From JAUVKA01 sp964465145 (lineage in GTDB: Bacteria; Bacteroidota; Bacteroidia; Bacteroidales; UBA12481), in the NCBI GenBank assembly GCA_964465145.1, contig CAYXJR010000015.1, positions 1 through 64,000 on the forward strand: DNA of 64,000 nucleotides. The letters run 5' to 3'. Made by a program: the position numbers and the translations under genes. This document shows, one piece after another, positions 62,359-64,000 of the stretch. How positions within the stretch are numbered: the first letter of the stretch is position 1; every line of letters starts with the position of its first letter. The notes below the pieces were generated by a model. It was given only the letters and a program-made list of their open reading frames with translations. It was not told where the DNA came from and made no database searches.

Positions 62359-62997
62359 ATGGACAGAAAATCACACTGGGAAAAAGTTTATCAAACAAAG
62401 GAGCCGGGAGAAGTTGGCTGGACCCAGGAGACACCCGCTCCTTCATTAAAGATGATAAGAAAATTGGATGTGCCAAAAACCGCCGCTATCATTGATATTG
62501 GCGGGGGAGACAGCAAACTTACAGAATATTTGCTTGATGAGGGTTACACTGATATTACTGTTCTTGACATTTCCGCCAGAGGGGTGGATAGAGCTAAAAA
62601 GCGGCTCGGCAATCGGTCTGGCATGGTAAAGTGGATAGTTTCCGACATTGTTGATTTCAAGCCGGAACGGGTTTACAACTTATGGCACGACCGGGCAGCT
62701 TTTCACTTCCTTACCCAAGCCGATCAAATTACAAGATATGTCAGGATAGCCAATCAAGCTGTTTCCCAATATCTTACAATCGGCACATTCAGCCTCGACG
62801 GACCAAAAAAATGCAGCGGGCTCGACATACGCCAATACGACGAATCTATACTTTCAAAGGAATTTTCCCAGGGGTTTGAATTGATCGATTCATTCCGTGA
62901 AGACCATATTACTCCCTCAGGAAATGCACAAAACTTCCAGTTTTGCACGCTGAAGAAGGCAAATGGGGGCCAGAATCCCCTGAATAACCTGAATTAA
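62359..62997 (+). CDS. class I SAM-dependent methyltransferase
   Basis: The 212-residue protein has the SAM-binding motif I as IDIGGGDSKLTEYLL (about 45-60), motif II VLDISARGVDRAKKRL, and a WHDRAAFHFL segment typical of the small thiopurine/tellurite-like methyltransferase group. The N-terminus HWEKVYQTKEPGEVGW is characteristic of that group. The substrate is unknown. The gene begins 3 bases after the EEP remnant. Confidence 0.85.
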   Translation: MDRKSHWEKVYQTKEPGEVGWTQETPAPSLKMIRKLDVPKTAAIIDIGGGDSKLTEYLLDEGYTDITVLDISARGVDRAKKRLGNRSGMVKWIVSDIVDFKPERVYNLWHDRAAFHFLTQADQITRYVRIANQAVSQYLTIGTFSLDGPKKCSGLDIRQYDESILSKEFSQGFELIDSFREDHITPSGNAQNFQFCTLKKANGGQNPLNNLN

Positions 62998-63013
62998 CCT
63001 GAAAACCTATATC

Positions 63014-64000
63014 ATGAAACCACCTATCTTTCTTATCATTATTTTAAGCCTCCAACTGGCCTCCTGTACAACAACCCCAAGCTGGACCGATGAGCAGATC
63101 ACCGAATACTGGACAAACGGGAAAACCCTGCCATCGGAAGTATTGAAACAGTTCCCCCTTCCTGAACAAAGAGTAGCAGACGACAAAGGCTTCAACGTAC
63201 TGATTGACATGGCCCATGAATGCAATTTTGTTACTCTCTGGACATTACCAGAGCAGTTAAACAGACTGGGATACAGGGCAGTCGGAAGCCACGCCACAAT
63301 AAATTCTGTTCTGGACCCTGATGGTGAAAGCAGGATCAGAATGGTATACGATACAGTGAATCAGATACACCCATTTGTATGGATGCCAAACCCCGAATTA
63401 CACATCATTATAACCGGACAGGGTAATCCGGAATCACAGGAATATAATGAAGCGGAGCTGCAAAGCCTGCGGGATTTTGTCAGCGACGGTGGCGGTCTCC
63501 TTGTTCAGGGGAAACCTGCTAAAAATCAGATTATGAAAGCATTTGACCTTGAGGATCCGGATAATGAAATCAGGAATGTAGAGGTATCAAAAGGCAGGAT
63601 AATTTTCTCTGAATCCACCTCTGAATTCAGATACCCCAACAGGGCCGGGTCACAGGTAAAAGATTCGGTAGACCTGGAACTTGGGAAAGCCCTGGAATAC
63701 CTTATCTCTAATCAAAAACCATTAAAAGATGAACCTCGCTACCCTGAACCAATGGAAGGCGGAGGAGGAATTTATCCCGAACTGGAAGATAATTTCAATA
63801 ACATCGTATTCTACTGGGCTGCCAATCAAAAGGAAGAACTTCTAAAAACAGTTAATGTAGATGTTCCTAAAGCACAGCTGTTTATCCAGGAAAGGCTTCC
63901 CTCCAAGCCAACTGCCGAACCCATGTACCTGATACTCTGTGCCGGAAGCGGAGGGGGATGGGCCGTAAATGCCTACCGGCCTAAGGAGAATGGGATTATC
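63014..64000 (+). CDS. hypothetical lipoprotein, cut by window end
   Basis: The frame opens at ATG 63014 and is still open at 64000 (329 codons). A lipoprotein signal (MKPPIFLIIILSLQLASC) precedes a region (about 55-200) that resembles a class I glutamine-amidotransferase-like (ThuA/DUF4350-like) fold: FNVLIDMAHECNF, LRDFVSDGGGLLVQGKP. From about 260 a further domain starts with ILCAGSGGGWAVNAYRP, possibly the beginning of an M60-like or lectin-like domain. I cannot assign a function. It lies 16 bases after the methyltransferase. Confidence 0.65.
   Translation, partial: MKPPIFLIIILSLQLASCTTTPSWTDEQITEYWTNGKTLPSEVLKQFPLPEQRVADDKGFNVLIDMAHECNFVTLWTLPEQLNRLGYRAVGSHATINSVLDPDGESRIRMVYDTVNQIHPFVWMPNPELHIIITGQGNPESQEYNEAELQSLRDFVSDGGGLLVQGKPAKNQIMKAFDLEDPDNEIRNVEVSKGRIIFSESTSEFRYPNRAGSQVKDSVDLELGKALEYLISNQKPLKDEPRYPEPMEGGGGIYPELEDNFNNIVFYWAANQKEELLKTVNVDVPKAQLFIQERLPSKPTAEPMYLILCAGSGGGWAVNAYRPKENGII

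Overview
The window reads as a chromosomal segment of a Bacteroidota bacterium, probably an anaerobe or facultative anaerobe near Bacteroidales/Marinilabiliales. The reasons are four or more secreted proteins with type IX secretion (T9SS) C-terminal sorting domains (type A at 13364, 32596, 46475 and 58731; type B at 9305), lipoproteins with Bacteroidota-style lipoboxes, a DUF3127 protein, a GH3 acyl-amide synthetase and TAnnTTTG-like -7 promoter boxes. Ignavibacteria/Chlorobi also carry T9SS, so a related phylum-level lineage is not excluded. All family names come from reading the translations; no database search was possible. I saw no tRNA, rRNA, intact insertion sequence, prophage or CRISPR array.

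Layout. 1-1903: end of an AceF-type pyruvate dehydrogenase E2 and its E3. 1950-7991: a secreted sortilin-like BNR protein and a secreted M14 carboxypeptidase. 8036-9202: a double adenylate kinase. 9305-16417: two very large secreted proteins on the minus strand (a T9SS type B protein and a C10-like peptidase without its catalytic cysteine). 16616-21496: DUF4197 lipoprotein, a GH20 hexosaminidase fused to an alpha/beta hydrolase, and an exported protein with the L-fucose/L-arabinose isomerase fold. 21569-28421 (minus): a compact aprB-aprA-qmoA-qmoB-qmoC operon, the APS reductase and its quinone-interacting membrane partner. 28853-34800: secreted GH31 glycosidase, DUF3127 protein and a secreted parallel beta-helix protein.

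34867-46382: a GntR/UTRA regulator divergent from a seven-gene operon (E2, E3, fused E1 alpha-beta, HAD-IIA phosphatase, PHP-domain protein, class II aldolase fused to SDR, zinc alcohol dehydrogenase). Two matching inverted repeats in the divergent promoter are probable operators. The set looks like a dedicated catabolic pathway in which an aldolase/dehydrogenase enzyme and a thiamine-dependent acyl-CoA-forming complex act on the same compound; its substrate is not known to me. 46475-49822: another large T9SS cargo protein. 49951-51312: stand-alone TrpB2. 51525-58430: a lipid/acyl-transfer neighbourhood (AMP-ligase, GNAT-like protein and phytoene desaturase/retinol saturase-like oxidoreductase on one strand; GH3 acyl-amide synthetase and LysE exporter on the other). 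58731-64000: S8 protease with GEVED domains, a small wHTH protein, an endonuclease/exonuclease/phosphatase remnant, a methyltransferase and a truncated lipoprotein gene.

Two things stand out. First, an apr-qmo operon is unexpected in this lineage, and neither sat nor dsr is nearby. Second, most gaps between genes hold degenerate short tandem repeats of period 7, 8 or 10, each locus with its own unit. The same kind of repeat also sits inside the coding sequences of qmoC, the second E2 and the GH20 fusion, so an active repeat-generating process seems to be shaping both spacers and protein linkers.
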